Of a DNA stretch of 64,000 nucleotides, positions 9,036-18,358 are shown piece after piece (position 1 is the stretch's first letter; every line of letters begins with the position of its first letter). This stretch comes from Actimicrobium sp047621345 (lineage in GTDB: Bacteria; Pseudomonadota; Gammaproteobacteria; Burkholderiales; Burkholderiaceae_D). The DNA lies in NCBI GenBank assembly GCA_047621345.1, contig JBLHLW010000012.1:1-64000 (forward strand), given 5' to 3'. The notes under the pieces were generated by a model that worked only from the letters and a program-made list of their open reading frames with translations, did not search any database and was not told the origin of the DNA. The translations under genes were made by a program, and so were the position numbers.

Positions 9036-10538
9036 ATGATTCAGTCCACTTTCTCCGCTTCATTCTCATTACTCAGTCTGGCCATCTGGTGCCCGATTGC
9101 CTTCGGTGTCCTGATCCTGGCTTTTGGCCGGGATGATAATCCTGGCTTGGTGCGCATTGCTGCACTAATCGGGTCCATAGTCAGCTTTCTTGTCACGCTG
9201 CCGCTAATTCAGCGCTTTGACAACGCCGCGCACGGCATGCAGTTTGCCGAAAAAATGCCGTGGATCGAACGCTTCAACATCGAATATTTCCTCGGTATCG
9301 ACGGTATTTCGTTGTGGCTGGTGGTGCTGACAGCGTTCATCACTGTCATTGTCGTTGTCGCGGCGTGGGAAGTAATCCAGAAAAAAGTCGCGCAATACAT
9401 GGGCGCGTTCCTGATCCTGTCGGGTCTGATGATCGGTGTATTTTGTGCGCTCGACGGCATGCTGTTCTACGTGTTCTTTGAAGCGACGCTGGTGCCCATG
9501 TTCATCATCATCGGCGTTTGGGGTGGTGGCAATCGCGTCTATGCTGCCATCAAGTTTTTTCTTTATACGTTCTTCGGTTCGCTGTTGATGCTGGTCGCAT
9601 TGATCTACCTGTACTTCGCATCAGGCGGGTCGTTCGACATCACGTATTGGCATGACCTGCCACTGCCGCTTAATGTCCAGATCCCGTTATTCCTGGCGTT
9701 CCTGATGGCGTTCGCGGTCAAGGTGCCGATGTGGCCGGTGCATACGTGGCTGCCGGATGCCCACGTCGAAGCGCCAACCGGTGGTTCGGTGGTGCTTGCT
9801 GCGGTGATGCTCAAACTCGGCGCCTACGGTTTTCTGCGGTTCTCACTGCCGATCACACCGGACGCCAGCCATGAACTCGCACCGATGATGATTGCGCTGT
9901 CGCTGATCGCTGTGATCTACATTGGCCTCGTCGCACTGGTCCAGACCGACATGAAAAAACTGGTCGCGTATTCCTCCATCGCGCACATGGGCTTTGTCAC
10001 GCTGGGATTCTTCGCTTTCAACGAGATGGCAGTGCAGGGCGGTGTCGTGCAAATGATTTCACACGGCTTCGTGTCGGCGGCGATGTTCCTGTGTATCGGC
10101 GTGTTGTACGACCGCATGCATACCCGTGCTATTGCCGATTACGGTGGTGTCGTCAACACCATGCCAAAGTTTGCTGCGTTTTTTGTGCTGTTTTCGCTGG
10201 CCAATTGCGGCTTGCCAGGAACCTCCGGCTTCGTCGGCGAGTTCATGGTGATCCTTGGTGCGATCAAGTTTAATTTCTGGATCGGTCTGCTGGCAGCAAC
10301 GGCATTGATCTTTGGCGCGGCGTATTCGCTGTGGCTGGTCAAGCGTGTGATTTTCGGTGTGGTCGCGAATCCGAATGTCGCCAAGCTCAAGGACTTGAGT
10401 GTGCGCGAGTTTGGCATCCTCGGTGTTCTGGCGATTGCCGTGCTCGTGATGGGTATCTACCCGGCACCGATTACCGATGCGATGCAGGTCTCGGTGGCCG
10501 ACCTGCTGCAGCATGTCTCTATTTCCAAAGCCAACTGA
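9036..10538 (+). CDS. nuoM: NADH-quinone oxidoreductase subunit M
   Basis: This is the second antiporter-like membrane subunit of complex I. The 500-residue multi-span protein carries the family signatures FFEATLVPMFIIIGVWGG (with the conserved Glu of the proton channel) and KVPMWPVHTWLPDAHVEAP. It lies 24 bases after nuoL. Its TGA overlaps the ATG of a 17-codon ORF that leads into nuoN. Confidence 0.96.
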   Translation: MIQSTFSASFSLLSLAIWCPIAFGVLILAFGRDDNPGLVRIAALIGSIVSFLVTLPLIQRFDNAAHGMQFAEKMPWIERFNIEYFLGIDGISLWLVVLTAFITVIVVVAAWEVIQKKVAQYMGAFLILSGLMIGVFCALDGMLFYVFFEATLVPMFIIIGVWGGGNRVYAAIKFFLYTFFGSLLMLVALIYLYFASGGSFDITYWHDLPLPLNVQIPLFLAFLMAFAVKVPMWPVHTWLPDAHVEAPTGGSVVLAAVMLKLGAYGFLRFSLPITPDASHELAPMMIALSLIAVIYIGLVALVQTDMKKLVAYSSIAHMGFVTLGFFAFNEMAVQGGVVQMISHGFVSAAMFLCIGVLYDRMHTRAIADYGGVVNTMPKFAAFFVLFSLANCGLPGTSGFVGEFMVILGAIKFNFWIGLLAATALIFGAAYSLWLVKRVIFGVVANPNVAKLKDLSVREFGILGVLAIAVLVMGIYPAPITDAMQVSVADLLQHVSISKAN

Positions 10539-10591
10539 TGAATCCAATCTTCAACATTCTTAGTGGACAGCCGGTTGCGGCACAAAAATGA
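10538..10591 (+). CDS. 17-codon ORF bridging nuoM and nuoN (translation uncertain)
   Basis: The 49-base gap between nuoM and nuoN is exactly filled by a 17-codon frame, MNPIFNILSGQPVAAQK. Its ATG overlaps the nuoM stop (TGATG) and its TGA overlaps the nuoN start (ATGA). This looks like a relay for translational coupling. The peptide has no family I recognise. No independent evidence of translation can be read from sequence, and chance remains possible. Confidence 0.35.
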   Translation: MNPIFNILSGQPVAAQK

Positions 10592-12090
10592 ATAACATGA
10601 ACCTGATTCCGCTCCTCCCTGAAGTCATCTTGCTGGTGGCGATTTCGATCATTCTGCTGCTCGATCTTTACCTGACGGACAAGCAGCGCAACGTCACGTA
10701 TGTCCTGTCACTGATCACGCTTGTCGTTTGTGCTGCGTTCAATTACGTGTCTCTGATGAGTGGTGAATCCGTCTACCTGTTCAGCAATATGGTCGTGCTT
10801 GATCCGATGGCCAATATGATGAAACTGTTCAGTTATCTGGCAGTCGGCGTGACGTTGGTCTATTCGCGTAATTACGTGGTCGCGCGCGGCATCGTTAATA
10901 ACCGACTTGGTGGCGAGTTCTATGCATTGGCGCTGTTTTCGCTGCTGGGACAATTGGTGATGATTTCGGCCAGCAACTTGTTGATCATTTATCTGGGTCT
11001 TGAGTTGATGTCGTTGTCGCTGTATGCGTTGGTGGCATTGCGTCGCGACCATTCACAGTCGACCGAAGCGGCCATGAAGTATTTCATTCTTGGTGCGCTG
11101 GCTTCCGGATTTTTGCTGTACGGGATGTCGATGCTATACGGCGCCACCGGGTCGCTTGACCTGAGCGATATCGTCAAGGTCAGCATGTCGGGCACGGCCA
11201 ACCGGATGATTCTGGTGTTCGGCATCGTGTTCGTTGTCGCCGGTCTTGCCTTCAAGCTTGGGGTTGTGCCATTCCACATGTGGGTACCGGACGTCTACCA
11301 GGGAGCCCCAACCGCTGTCACGCTGCTGCTGGGTGGCGCACCGAAATTGGCGACTTTTGTCATTACCCTGCGTCTGCTCGTGGAAGGTTTGCTGCCGTTG
11401 GCATTTGACTGGCAGCAAATGCTGCTGGTGCTGGCAGTCGCATCGCTGGCCATTGGTAACATCACGGCGATTGTTCAAACCAACCTCAAGCGTATGCTGG
11501 CTTATTCGACAATTGCGCAAATGGGCTTTGTGTTGCTCGGCATGGCGTCGGGGGTCACGGATGGCAATGGGTTCTCGGCGGTCAATGCCTACAGCTCGGC
11601 GATGTTCTATACGATTACCTACGTCATGACGACATTAGGGACCTTCGGCATTTTGTTGCTGCTGTCACGTCAGAATTTTGAGGCAGAAAATATTGATGAT
11701 TTGAAAGGACTGAACCAACGTAGTCCATGGTTCGCGCTGGTGATGATGGTGTTCATGCTGTCGCTGGCGGGTATTCCGCCGATGATGGGGTTCTACGCCA
11801 AGTTGTCAGTACTTCAGGCGGTGCTGGGAACGGGGCATATCTGGCTGGCGGTGCTGGCGGTATTCTTCTCGCTGATCGGTGCCTACTACTACCTGCGCGT
11901 CATCAAGGTCATGTATTTTGATGAGCCAATGAGTACCGAGAAAATTATCGCCAGCACTGACATGCGCGTGGTCCTCAGTCTGAATGGGATTGCCGTGGTG
12001 GCACTGGGGGTAATGCCGGGTGCATTGATGACCGCTTCCGAAACAGCGGTTGGCCTGTCCTTGCGCGCCTTCGTTCAGACCTTGTACTAA
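10588..12090 (+). CDS. nuoN: NADH-quinone oxidoreductase subunit N
   Basis: This is the third antiporter-like membrane subunit of complex I. The 500-residue protein has about 14 membrane segments and the conserved YLGLELMSLSLYALVAL and KLGVVPFHMWVPDVYQGAP regions with their charged proton-path residues. A second in-frame ATG three codons on (MNLIPLLPEV) could also serve as start. The gene ends the complex I block and is followed one base later by the DUF2818 gene. Confidence 0.96.
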   Translation: MNNMNLIPLLPEVILLVAISIILLLDLYLTDKQRNVTYVLSLITLVVCAAFNYVSLMSGESVYLFSNMVVLDPMANMMKLFSYLAVGVTLVYSRNYVVARGIVNNRLGGEFYALALFSLLGQLVMISASNLLIIYLGLELMSLSLYALVALRRDHSQSTEAAMKYFILGALASGFLLYGMSMLYGATGSLDLSDIVKVSMSGTANRMILVFGIVFVVAGLAFKLGVVPFHMWVPDVYQGAPTAVTLLLGGAPKLATFVITLRLLVEGLLPLAFDWQQMLLVLAVASLAIGNITAIVQTNLKRMLAYSTIAQMGFVLLGMASGVTDGNGFSAVNAYSSAMFYTITYVMTTLGTFGILLLLSRQNFEAENIDDLKGLNQRSPWFALVMMVFMLSLAGIPPMMGFYAKLSVLQAVLGTGHIWLAVLAVFFSLIGAYYYLRVIKVMYFDEPMSTEKIIASTDMRVVLSLNGIAVVALGVMPGALMTASETAVGLSLRAFVQTLY

Positions 12091-12091
12091 G

Positions 12092-12415
12092 GTGGATATC
12101 TCTCTAGCCAGCTGGTTCGTCATCCTGCTCGCCTTCGCGTCAGCCAATTTGCCGTTTTTCAGTGAACGTCTGTTTGGTCTGATTCCACTCTCGCCGAAGA
12201 CGGCACCGACTGATAAGTCGATGTGGTGGCGCTTGCTGGAACTGTTGGTGCTGTACTCCCTTGTCGGACTTGTCGGTCGCGTGGTGGAGGGGCGTACTGG
12301 CGACGTGTTTACGCAGACTTGGGAGTTCTACGCAATCGCAGCAGTAGCGTTCATCGTGTTGGCGTACCCGGGTTTTGCTTACCGCTACCTGCGCAAGCGC
12401 AATAGTGTCATCTGA
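12092..12415 (+). CDS. DUF2818 family membrane protein
   Basis: This small hydrophobic protein of 107 residues from GTG 12092 has about three membrane segments and a basic C-terminus (YRYLRKRN). It resembles the DUF2818 proteins that follow nuoN in many Burkholderiales. The role is unknown, and location suggests a link to complex I assembly or function. The GTG lies one base after the nuoN stop. An in-frame ATG at 12050 lies inside nuoN and is less likely. The stop overlaps the NUDIX start (TGATG). Confidence 0.8.
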   Translation: MDISLASWFVILLAFASANLPFFSERLFGLIPLSPKTAPTDKSMWWRLLELLVLYSLVGLVGRVVEGRTGDVFTQTWEFYAIAAVAFIVLAYPGFAYRYLRKRNSVI

Positions 12416-12996
12416 TGGACGAGCATCTGAAAGAAAGTCGCATTGATAGCCGTCTGGTCTATGACGGTCATTTCCTGAAGGTCAGGAAGGATACGGTTAG
12501 CCTACCCGATGGCAAGCTGACAGGGCGGGAGTACATCGTCCATCCCGGGGCCGTGGTGATCTTGCCGGTGTTTGATGATGGGCGCATTTTGCTTGAGCGT
12601 CAGTATCGCTATCCGCTGGATCGGGTCTTCATCGAATATCCAGCCGGAAAAATTGATGATGGCGAAGATACGTTGGCCTGCGCTAAACGTGAATTGCAAG
12701 AAGAAACCGGTTACACGGCGACGCACTGGCAATATGTTTCTACTATCCACAATGCGATCGCTTACTCGGACGAACACCTCGAAATTTATTTGGCACGCGG
12801 ATTGATTGCTGGCCCCGACCAGCTCGACGAGGGTGAATTTCTGGAGACCTTTACGGCAACGCTTCCGGAGTTGATGGCTTGGGTGCGCGAGGGAAAGATC
12901 ACCGATGTGAAGACAGTCATCGGGACGTTCTGGTTGGAAAAAATACTTGCGGGTACTTGGGGTGCGGAAGCCACTTCAGAAGGCGTTGGCGGGTAG
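12415..12996 (+). CDS. NUDIX hydrolase, ADP-ribose pyrophosphatase type
   Basis: This enzyme should hydrolyse nucleoside-diphosphate-linked compounds, probably ADP-ribose, from its overall resemblance to NudF-like proteins. The 193-residue protein has a complete Nudix box at 78-100 (G78, E84, R92, E93, E96, E97, G99) and the preceding stretch RQYRYPLDRVFIEYPAG typical of ADP-ribose hydrolases. It is translationally coupled to the DUF2818 gene and so probably co-transcribed with nuo. The exact substrate is inferred. Confidence 0.88.
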   Translation: MDEHLKESRIDSRLVYDGHFLKVRKDTVSLPDGKLTGREYIVHPGAVVILPVFDDGRILLERQYRYPLDRVFIEYPAGKIDDGEDTLACAKRELQEETGYTATHWQYVSTIHNAIAYSDEHLEIYLARGLIAGPDQLDEGEFLETFTATLPELMAWVREGKITDVKTVIGTFWLEKILAGTWGAEATSEGVGG

Positions 12997-13098
12997 GACA
13001 TTGCACCGAATACGACCCTTACCCTCCACTGGTTGCCGCCAACGGGCGCGCCATCGACGGCATCAAGAGCCGCCGTTCTCCACGCGAATCCACATGGA

Positions 13099-14781
13099 CT
13101 ACATGTTCGGATAACCCGGTCCACCACCCCCTTCAGGCGTGACCCATACGATATTTTGCGTAGGATCCTTGATATCGCAAGTTTTGCAGTGCACGCAGTT
13201 CTGTGCATTGATCTGCAAACGATCTGCACCCGCATCCGTTTTCACATACTCATAGACGCCGGCTGGACAATAGCGCGCCTCCGGCCCCGCATAACGCGCC
13301 AGATTGACGTTGACCGGAACACCGGCATCTTTCAGCGTCAGATGAATCGGCTGGTCTTCCGCATGGTTGGTATTGGAAATGAACACCGACGAGAGGCGGT
13401 CAAAGGTCAGCTTGCCATCCGGTTTCGGATACACGATGGGCGTGTAATTGGCCGCTGGCTTCAGGCATTCGTGATCGGCGTGTTTGTGACGCAATGTCCA
13501 AGGCGCTTTACCACGGAAGACAATCTGGTCAATGCCGACCATCACTGAACCGGTCAGCAAGCCCTTGCTCATCCATGGTTTGAAGTTGCGTGCGACATGC
13601 AATTCTTCATGCAACCATGATTTCTCAAATGCGGCTGGATAGCTGGTCAGTTCATCGAATTCACGACCCAAGCCGAGGGCTTCGAAAGCGGCGTCAGCGG
13701 CCAGCATGCCCGTCTTCATGGCGGTATGGCTACCCTTGATCCGACTGGTGTTGAGGAAGCCCGCGTCGCAACCAATCAATACGCCACCAGGAAATGTCAG
13801 CTTTGGCAGCGACTGCAAGCCGCCGGCAGTGATCGCCCGGGCACCGTATGAAATGCGTTTGCCGCCAACGAAGAATTTGCTGATTTCAGGATGCGTTTTG
13901 TAGCGCTGGAATTCTTCGTAGGGCGACAGATAAGGATTGGCATAACCGAGGCCGACGACATAGCCAACAGCGACCTGATTATTCTCAAGGTGGTAGAGGA
14001 ACGAGCCGCCGTAAGTATCGTTCTCCAGCGGCCAGCCTGCTGAATGCACGACAAGGCCTGGTTGATGCAGCTTGGGATCGATCTCCCACAATTCCTTGAG
14101 GCCGAGGCCGTAGGTTTGCGGGTCCTTGCCCTTGTTGAGCTGGTATTTTTCCATCAGCTGTTTGCCAAGGTGACCACGCGCGCCTTCGGCAAAGAACGTG
14201 TACTTCGCATGTAATTCCATACCGAGCTGGAATGATCCGCTAGCCTGACCATGGCGATCGACACCGAGATTGCCAGTGGCGACACCTTTTACCGAGCCAT
14301 CGTCGTTGTAGAGAATTTCGGCGGCCGAAAAGCCAGGAAAAATTTCCACGCCCAGTGCTTCTGCTTGTTGTCCAAGCCAGCGCACAACGTTGGCCAGCGA
14401 GATCACGTAATTGCCATGATTTTGAAAGCATCCAGGCAACATCCAGTTGGGTGTTTTGTAGGCTTTGGTTTCTGTCAGGAACAGGAAACGGTCTTCGGTT
14501 ACCGGGGTGTTCAACGGTGCACCAATCTCTTTCCAGTTCGGTAGCAACTCGTTCATGGCAATGGGGTCCATGACCGCGCCAGACAGGATATGCGCCCCCA
14601 GCTCCGCGCCTTTCTCGAGTACACACACGTTGACTTCCGTCCCTTTGGCTGCCGCCAGTTGCTTGAGCCGGATCGCGGCTGACAAGCCAGCGGGTCCGCC
14701 ACCGATCACGACGACATCGTATTCCATAGCCTCACGTGGGCCGTATTGATCAAGCAGGATCTGGTTTTGGTTATGCATCAT
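13099..14781 (-). CDS. Electron transfer flavoprotein-ubiquinone oxidoreductase
   Basis: This membrane-associated flavo-iron-sulfur enzyme passes electrons from ETF (fatty acid and amino acid oxidation) to ubiquinone. The 560-residue protein has an N-terminal FAD-binding motif (VVVIGGGPAG, about 22-31) and a C-terminal 4Fe-4S site with C505, C529, C532 and C535 (NCVHCKTC). Start is ATG 14781; an internal ATG at residue 19 (MEYDVVV) is an alternative. It is convergent with the NUDIX gene and divergent from the SDR gene. Often called etfD or fixC-like. Confidence 0.94.
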   Translation of the reverse strand: MMHNQNQILLDQYGPREAMEYDVVVIGGGPAGLSAAIRLKQLAAAKGTEVNVCVLEKGAELGAHILSGAVMDPIAMNELLPNWKEIGAPLNTPVTEDRFLFLTETKAYKTPNWMLPGCFQNHGNYVISLANVVRWLGQQAEALGVEIFPGFSAAEILYNDDGSVKGVATGNLGVDRHGQASGSFQLGMELHAKYTFFAEGARGHLGKQLMEKYQLNKGKDPQTYGLGLKELWEIDPKLHQPGLVVHSAGWPLENDTYGGSFLYHLENNQVAVGYVVGLGYANPYLSPYEEFQRYKTHPEISKFFVGGKRISYGARAITAGGLQSLPKLTFPGGVLIGCDAGFLNTSRIKGSHTAMKTGMLAADAAFEALGLGREFDELTSYPAAFEKSWLHEELHVARNFKPWMSKGLLTGSVMVGIDQIVFRGKAPWTLRHKHADHECLKPAANYTPIVYPKPDGKLTFDRLSSVFISNTNHAEDQPIHLTLKDAGVPVNVNLARYAGPEARYCPAGVYEYVKTDAGADRLQINAQNCVHCKTCDIKDPTQNIVWVTPEGGGGPGYPNM

Positions 14782-14926
14782 TAGGTCACCGTAAAGTTGT
14801 TATCGAACGAACGTGCTTATTACTCAGCATTTTGCACGGGAAAGGAATCCCTTGCACTCAAATCATGCGGCATTCGTGTAATGATAACGGCTCAACCGCA
14901 GGAACCTGCTTAACAAGGAGAAATTC

Positions 14927-15703
14927 GTGGGCATTGAAGTTAATTTTGAAGGCAAGATCGCGCTGGTCACCGGCGCTTCCAGTGGCCTTGGCGCACGTTT
15001 CGCCAAGGTGCTGGCCCAAGCGGGTGCGCAGGTCGTGCTGGCATCGCGGCGTGTCGATCGTCTCAAAGAATTACGCGCCGAAATCGAAGCCGATGGCGGC
15101 GCAGCGCATGTGGTCGCGCTTGACGTGACCGACTATGCCAGTATCAAGTCCGCCATCGCGCATGCCGAAACCGAGGCCGGGCCGATTGATATTCTGGTCA
15201 ACAATTCAGGTGTGTCAACCACCCAGCGCCTTGTCGACGTGACGCCGGAAGATTATGCCTACGTGATGGACACGAATCAGCGCGGTGCTTTTTTCGTTGC
15301 GCAGGAAGCGGCCAAACGGATGATTGCGCGCGCTAAAGGCGATCCCAAATTGCAGCATCGGATTATTAACATCGCCTCGGTAGCAGGCTTGCGCGTGCTG
15401 CCCCAAATCGGCATTTATTGCATGAGTAAATCGGCCGTTGTGCACATGACCAAATCAATGGCCATCGAATGGGGACGTTATGGGATCAACGTCAATGCGA
15501 TTTGCCCGGGTTATATCAGTACCGAAATCAACGAAGAACATTTCCGTGGTGAGCACGGTCAACAGTTGCTGGCGACGTTGCCGCGTAAGCGTGTTGGCAA
15601 GCCTGAGGACCTTGATGGCTTGTTGTTGTTGCTGGCGTCGGAAGAGTCGCATTTCATTAATGGCGCAATCATGACAGCCGATGACGGCATGAGCGCGATG
15701 TAA
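14927..15703 (+). CDS. SDR family oxidoreductase
   Basis: This is a classical short-chain dehydrogenase/reductase of 258 residues using NAD(P)H. The Rossmann motif TGASSGLG lies at about 15-22, NNSG at 92-95, and the catalytic Ser151, Tyr164 and Lys168 (YCMSK) are present. It starts with GTG at 14927 after a strong AAGGAG. The substrate is not evident. A position beside ETF-QO suggests acyl or 3-hydroxyacyl metabolism, but that is inference. Confidence 0.9.
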   Translation: MGIEVNFEGKIALVTGASSGLGARFAKVLAQAGAQVVLASRRVDRLKELRAEIEADGGAAHVVALDVTDYASIKSAIAHAETEAGPIDILVNNSGVSTTQRLVDVTPEDYAYVMDTNQRGAFFVAQEAAKRMIARAKGDPKLQHRIINIASVAGLRVLPQIGIYCMSKSAVVHMTKSMAIEWGRYGINVNAICPGYISTEINEEHFRGEHGQQLLATLPRKRVGKPEDLDGLLLLLASEESHFINGAIMTADDGMSAM

Positions 15704-15720
15704 TTTGTCTCAGGTGTGCG

Positions 15721-15760
15721 ATTGCTCGCTCGACAGAGCGCTCTGTCGTTGGTGAGCAAT
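15721..15760 (+). terminator. Long imperfect hairpin after the SDR gene
   Basis: Seventeen bases after the SDR stop lies a perfect 18-bp palindrome (CGACAGAGCGCTCTGTCG, 15731-15748) nested within outer arms ATTGCTC (15721-15727) and GAGCAAT (15754-15760). The RNA could fold into a long stem. No T-run follows, so it is not a standard intrinsic terminator. It may be a 3'-end stabiliser or a protein-binding palindrome. Confidence 0.45.
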
Positions 15761-15861
15761 GGTTGCCCGATCGTGCTGGTGCCATATCAGTTCGCGGCTA
15801 CTTCCTGAAATGCGCCGATTAAATATGGTGCATTGCAATGCCGTTGATGTGGGCCTCTTGT

Positions 15862-16125
15862 TCAATGCATGCCGGTCATCATATTCAGTGTTGACTGACC
15901 GTCACGCCGCTCCAGATCATGCATCCGATTCTCTAGGTCCGCGATCGAAGTGGACTGCCCCAGGTAGTCATCTTGAAGGGTGCGCTGGTGTTTGTCGAAA
16001 TTTTCTGACAAGGTGTTCAGGAGGGTGGTTGCGCGATTGCCGATGAATTGACCAAACGACGAAATCGAATGAACAACTGAATGAGTCAAGTTGGCGAATT
16101 GGGATGTGTGAGTCAAGGTGGTCAT
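15862..16125 (-). CDS. DUF3563 family small protein
   Basis: This 87-residue hypothetical protein has a C-terminal segment (DDYLGQSTSIADLENRMHDL, 52-71) that matches my memory of the DUF3563 pattern common in Burkholderiales (DxYLxxSxDxxDLExRMRxL). The N-terminal half is Ser/Thr/His-rich and amphipathic, somewhat phasin-like in character. AGGAG precedes the ATG. Function is unknown. It stands alone between the SDR gene and a PAS-LuxR regulator. Confidence 0.6.
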   Translation of the reverse strand: MTTLTHTSQFANLTHSVVHSISSFGQFIGNRATTLLNTLSENFDKHQRTLQDDYLGQSTSIADLENRMHDLERRDGQSTLNMMTGMH

Positions 16126-16224
16126 AAAAAGCTCCTAAATGTTGAAGGACTGCTTTAATGCTGCAGTGCGTCATCACTATAGGAGTTTTGAGTTGATACC
16201 GCCAATTGTGATTAGTGATAGCTG

Positions 16225-16821
16225 TTATTCGTAAATTGCATGCAGGGACATGTCGTTTTCGGGAGGAGGTGTGCCGAGCAATTGGTGCACCAGTTCGCCG
16301 GATGTTGTCGCGGAAAACTTTTTCATCAGTTTTGCCCGATGCATTTCGACCGTGCGCGGACTCATGCCGATCTGTCGTGCAATGACCTTGCTAGTTTTCC
16401 CTTCGATCAGCAGCGCGGCGATTTCTCGCTCGCGCGGTGTCAAGCTAGTCGTCACCTTGCGTTTTTCGCTAAGGTCTTCGAAAGTCCAGATGCCGGCGGC
16501 GTGAGGATCGTCATCGACCAGACCCCGTCCGCTGACACGGCACCAGAACAATTCGTCGTTGGCGCGCTTCATGATGCGCTCGTCTGAGTACGAGCCTCGC
16601 TCGCTCATGATTGGCACGATACGCAACCCGGTACGCTCGAATTCCTCGACGGTCGGATACAGGATCTGAAACGACTGATCTGCCAGTTGGCTGGGTGTGT
16701 AGCCGAACATGGCGGCCAACGAGGGATTGGCAGTGTGGATGACGCGGCGTTTGGAAACGCACAGGCCGACCGGTGCATGGTGAAAAATTAGCGCGTAATC
16801 AATAGAGGGGTCGTTATTCAT
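16225..16821 (-). CDS. PAS domain LuxR-type transcriptional regulator
   Basis: This is a DNA-binding regulator of 198 residues. A PAS-like sensor domain occupies about 7-120 (YALIFHHAPVGLCV to WTFEDLSEK), followed by a LuxR/GerE helix-turn-helix at about 128-185 (SLTPREREIAALLIEGKTSK, then SPRTVEMHRAKLMKKF). No receiver domain or transmembrane segment is seen, so sensing is cytosolic. It is divergent from the CoA-transferase operon, 126 bases away, and is a candidate regulator of it. That link is inferred. Confidence 0.85.
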   Translation of the reverse strand: MNNDPSIDYALIFHHAPVGLCVSKRRVIHTANPSLAAMFGYTPSQLADQSFQILYPTVEEFERTGLRIVPIMSERGSYSDERIMKRANDELFWCRVSGRGLVDDDPHAAGIWTFEDLSEKRKVTTSLTPREREIAALLIEGKTSKVIARQIGMSPRTVEMHRAKLMKKFSATTSGELVHQLLGTPPPENDMSLHAIYE

Positions 16822-16947
16822 CTGCTCATCATGTTTTTTGAATCAGCCAAGTATTTTTACGGTATTGTGCCCGATTGCGCCGCACAATATGCTGGTCTGC
16901 CCGGTAGATTGTGTGCTGGTACTTACCGTTCATGAAAAAGGCTAGTT

Positions 16948-17646
16948 ATGAAAAAAGTTTATCCCGACGCGGCCAGTGCGCTCGCCGGTGTTGTCAAGGA
17001 TGGCCAGACGATCGCCGTCGGCGGCTTCGGCCTGTGCGGCATTCCTGAAGCCTTGATCGCTGCCTTGCGCGATTCCGGCGTGACCAATCTGACCGCGATT
17101 TCGAACAACGCCGGTGTCGATGGCTTTGGCCTGGGCCAGTTACTGGCAACACGCCAGGTCAAAAAAATGATTGCCTCATATGTAGGCGAGAACAAAGAAT
17201 TCGAACGTCAGTATCTGGCCGGCGAACTGGAACTGGAATTCACTCCGCAGGGCACGCTGGCCGAAAAGCTGCGCGCTGGCGGCTCCGGCATTCCGGCCTT
17301 TTTCACCAAGACGGGCGTGGGCACCCTCGTCGCCGACGGCAAGGACTTGCGCGAATTCGATGGTGAACAATACGTCCTGGAGCATTCTCTGGTCGCGGAT
17401 GTGTCGCTGGTCAAAGCCTGGAAAGCTGATCGTGCAGGCAATTTGGTCTATCGCAAAACGGCACGCAACTTCAATCCGAACGTAGCGATGGCCGGCAAGA
17501 TCACCATTGTTGAAGTCGAAGAATTAGTCGAGATCGGCGAAATCGATCCGGACCAAGTACACACGCCAAGCATTTTCGTGCACCGCATCGTGGTCAATGC
17601 CACGCCCGAAAAACGGATTGAACAACGCACGGTACGTGCACAGTAA
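16948..17646 (+). CDS. 3-oxoacid CoA-transferase subunit A
   Basis: This is the alpha subunit of a class I CoA-transferase, probably succinyl-CoA:3-ketoacid CoA-transferase (ScoA/AtoD-like), used in ketone-body and branched-chain catabolism. The 232-residue protein has the CoA-binding GGFGLCGIPE region at about 27-36 and the SNNAG motif near 51-55. The B subunit follows after 13 bases. CoA acceptor specificity cannot be read with certainty. Confidence 0.9.
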   Translation: MKKVYPDAASALAGVVKDGQTIAVGGFGLCGIPEALIAALRDSGVTNLTAISNNAGVDGFGLGQLLATRQVKKMIASYVGENKEFERQYLAGELELEFTPQGTLAEKLRAGGSGIPAFFTKTGVGTLVADGKDLREFDGEQYVLEHSLVADVSLVKAWKADRAGNLVYRKTARNFNPNVAMAGKITIVEVEELVEIGEIDPDQVHTPSIFVHRIVVNATPEKRIEQRTVRAQ

Positions 17647-17659
17647 GCGGAGAACGAAC

Positions 17660-18313
17660 ATGGCATGGACTCGTGAACAGATGGCTGCGCGTGCAGCGCA
17701 GGAATTGCAGGATGGTTTTTATGTGAATCTCGGTATCGGCTTACCGACGATGGTGGCCAATTTTGTGCCGGCCAACATCGAAGTGTCGCTGCAATCCGAA
17801 AACGGATTGCTTGGCATCGGCCCTTTCCCGACCGAAGACCAGGTCGATCCGGACCTGATTAACGCCGGCAAGCAGACTGTGACATCACTGCCGGGCTCGT
17901 CCTATTTCAGCTCGGCCGATTCGTTCGCGATGATCCGCGGCGGCAAGATTAATCTGGCGATTCTGGGTGCGATGCAAGTTTCCGAAACCGGTGATCTGGC
18001 GAACTGGATGATCCCCGGAAAAATGGTCAAGGGTATGGGCGGCGCGATGGATCTGGTGGCGGGCGTCAAACGCGTGGTGCTGCTGATGGAACATGTGGCC
18101 AAGGCCAAGGATGGCACGACCTCGCACAAGATTCTCAAGAAGTGCGATCTGCCATTGACCGGCGTCGGCGTAGTCGATCGGATCATCACGGATTTGTGCG
18201 TCATCGACGTCACGCCGGAGGGCTTGAAGCTGATAGAACTGGCCCCTGAAGTGACCATAGCCGAGGTGGTTGAAAAGACCGGTGTGAAGCTCGATGTGAG
18301 TGCGGTGTCCTGA
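17660..18313 (+). CDS. 3-oxoacid CoA-transferase subunit B
   Basis: This is the beta subunit, which carries the catalytic glutamate in the conserved SENGLLGIGP segment (about 47-56) where the enzyme-CoA thioester forms. I chose ATG 17660 after GCGGAGA, giving 217 residues, because the frame's extension back to 17597 lies in scoA. It forms a two-gene operon with subunit A, ended by a terminator hairpin 23 bases downstream. Confidence 0.91.
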   Translation: MAWTREQMAARAAQELQDGFYVNLGIGLPTMVANFVPANIEVSLQSENGLLGIGPFPTEDQVDPDLINAGKQTVTSLPGSSYFSSADSFAMIRGGKINLAILGAMQVSETGDLANWMIPGKMVKGMGGAMDLVAGVKRVVLLMEHVAKAKDGTTSHKILKKCDLPLTGVGVVDRIITDLCVIDVTPEGLKLIELAPEVTIAEVVEKTGVKLDVSAVS

Positions 18314-18336
18314 GCGTTGTTAGCGCATTGTGAAGG

Positions 18337-18358
18337 CCCGGGCAACCGGGTTTTTTTT
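18337..18358 (+). terminator. Rho-independent terminator after the CoA-transferase operon
   Basis: A CCCGG/CCGGG stem (18337-18341 and 18346-18350) with a GCAA tetraloop is followed directly by eight T residues. This is a compact, convincing intrinsic terminator. Confidence 0.85.
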
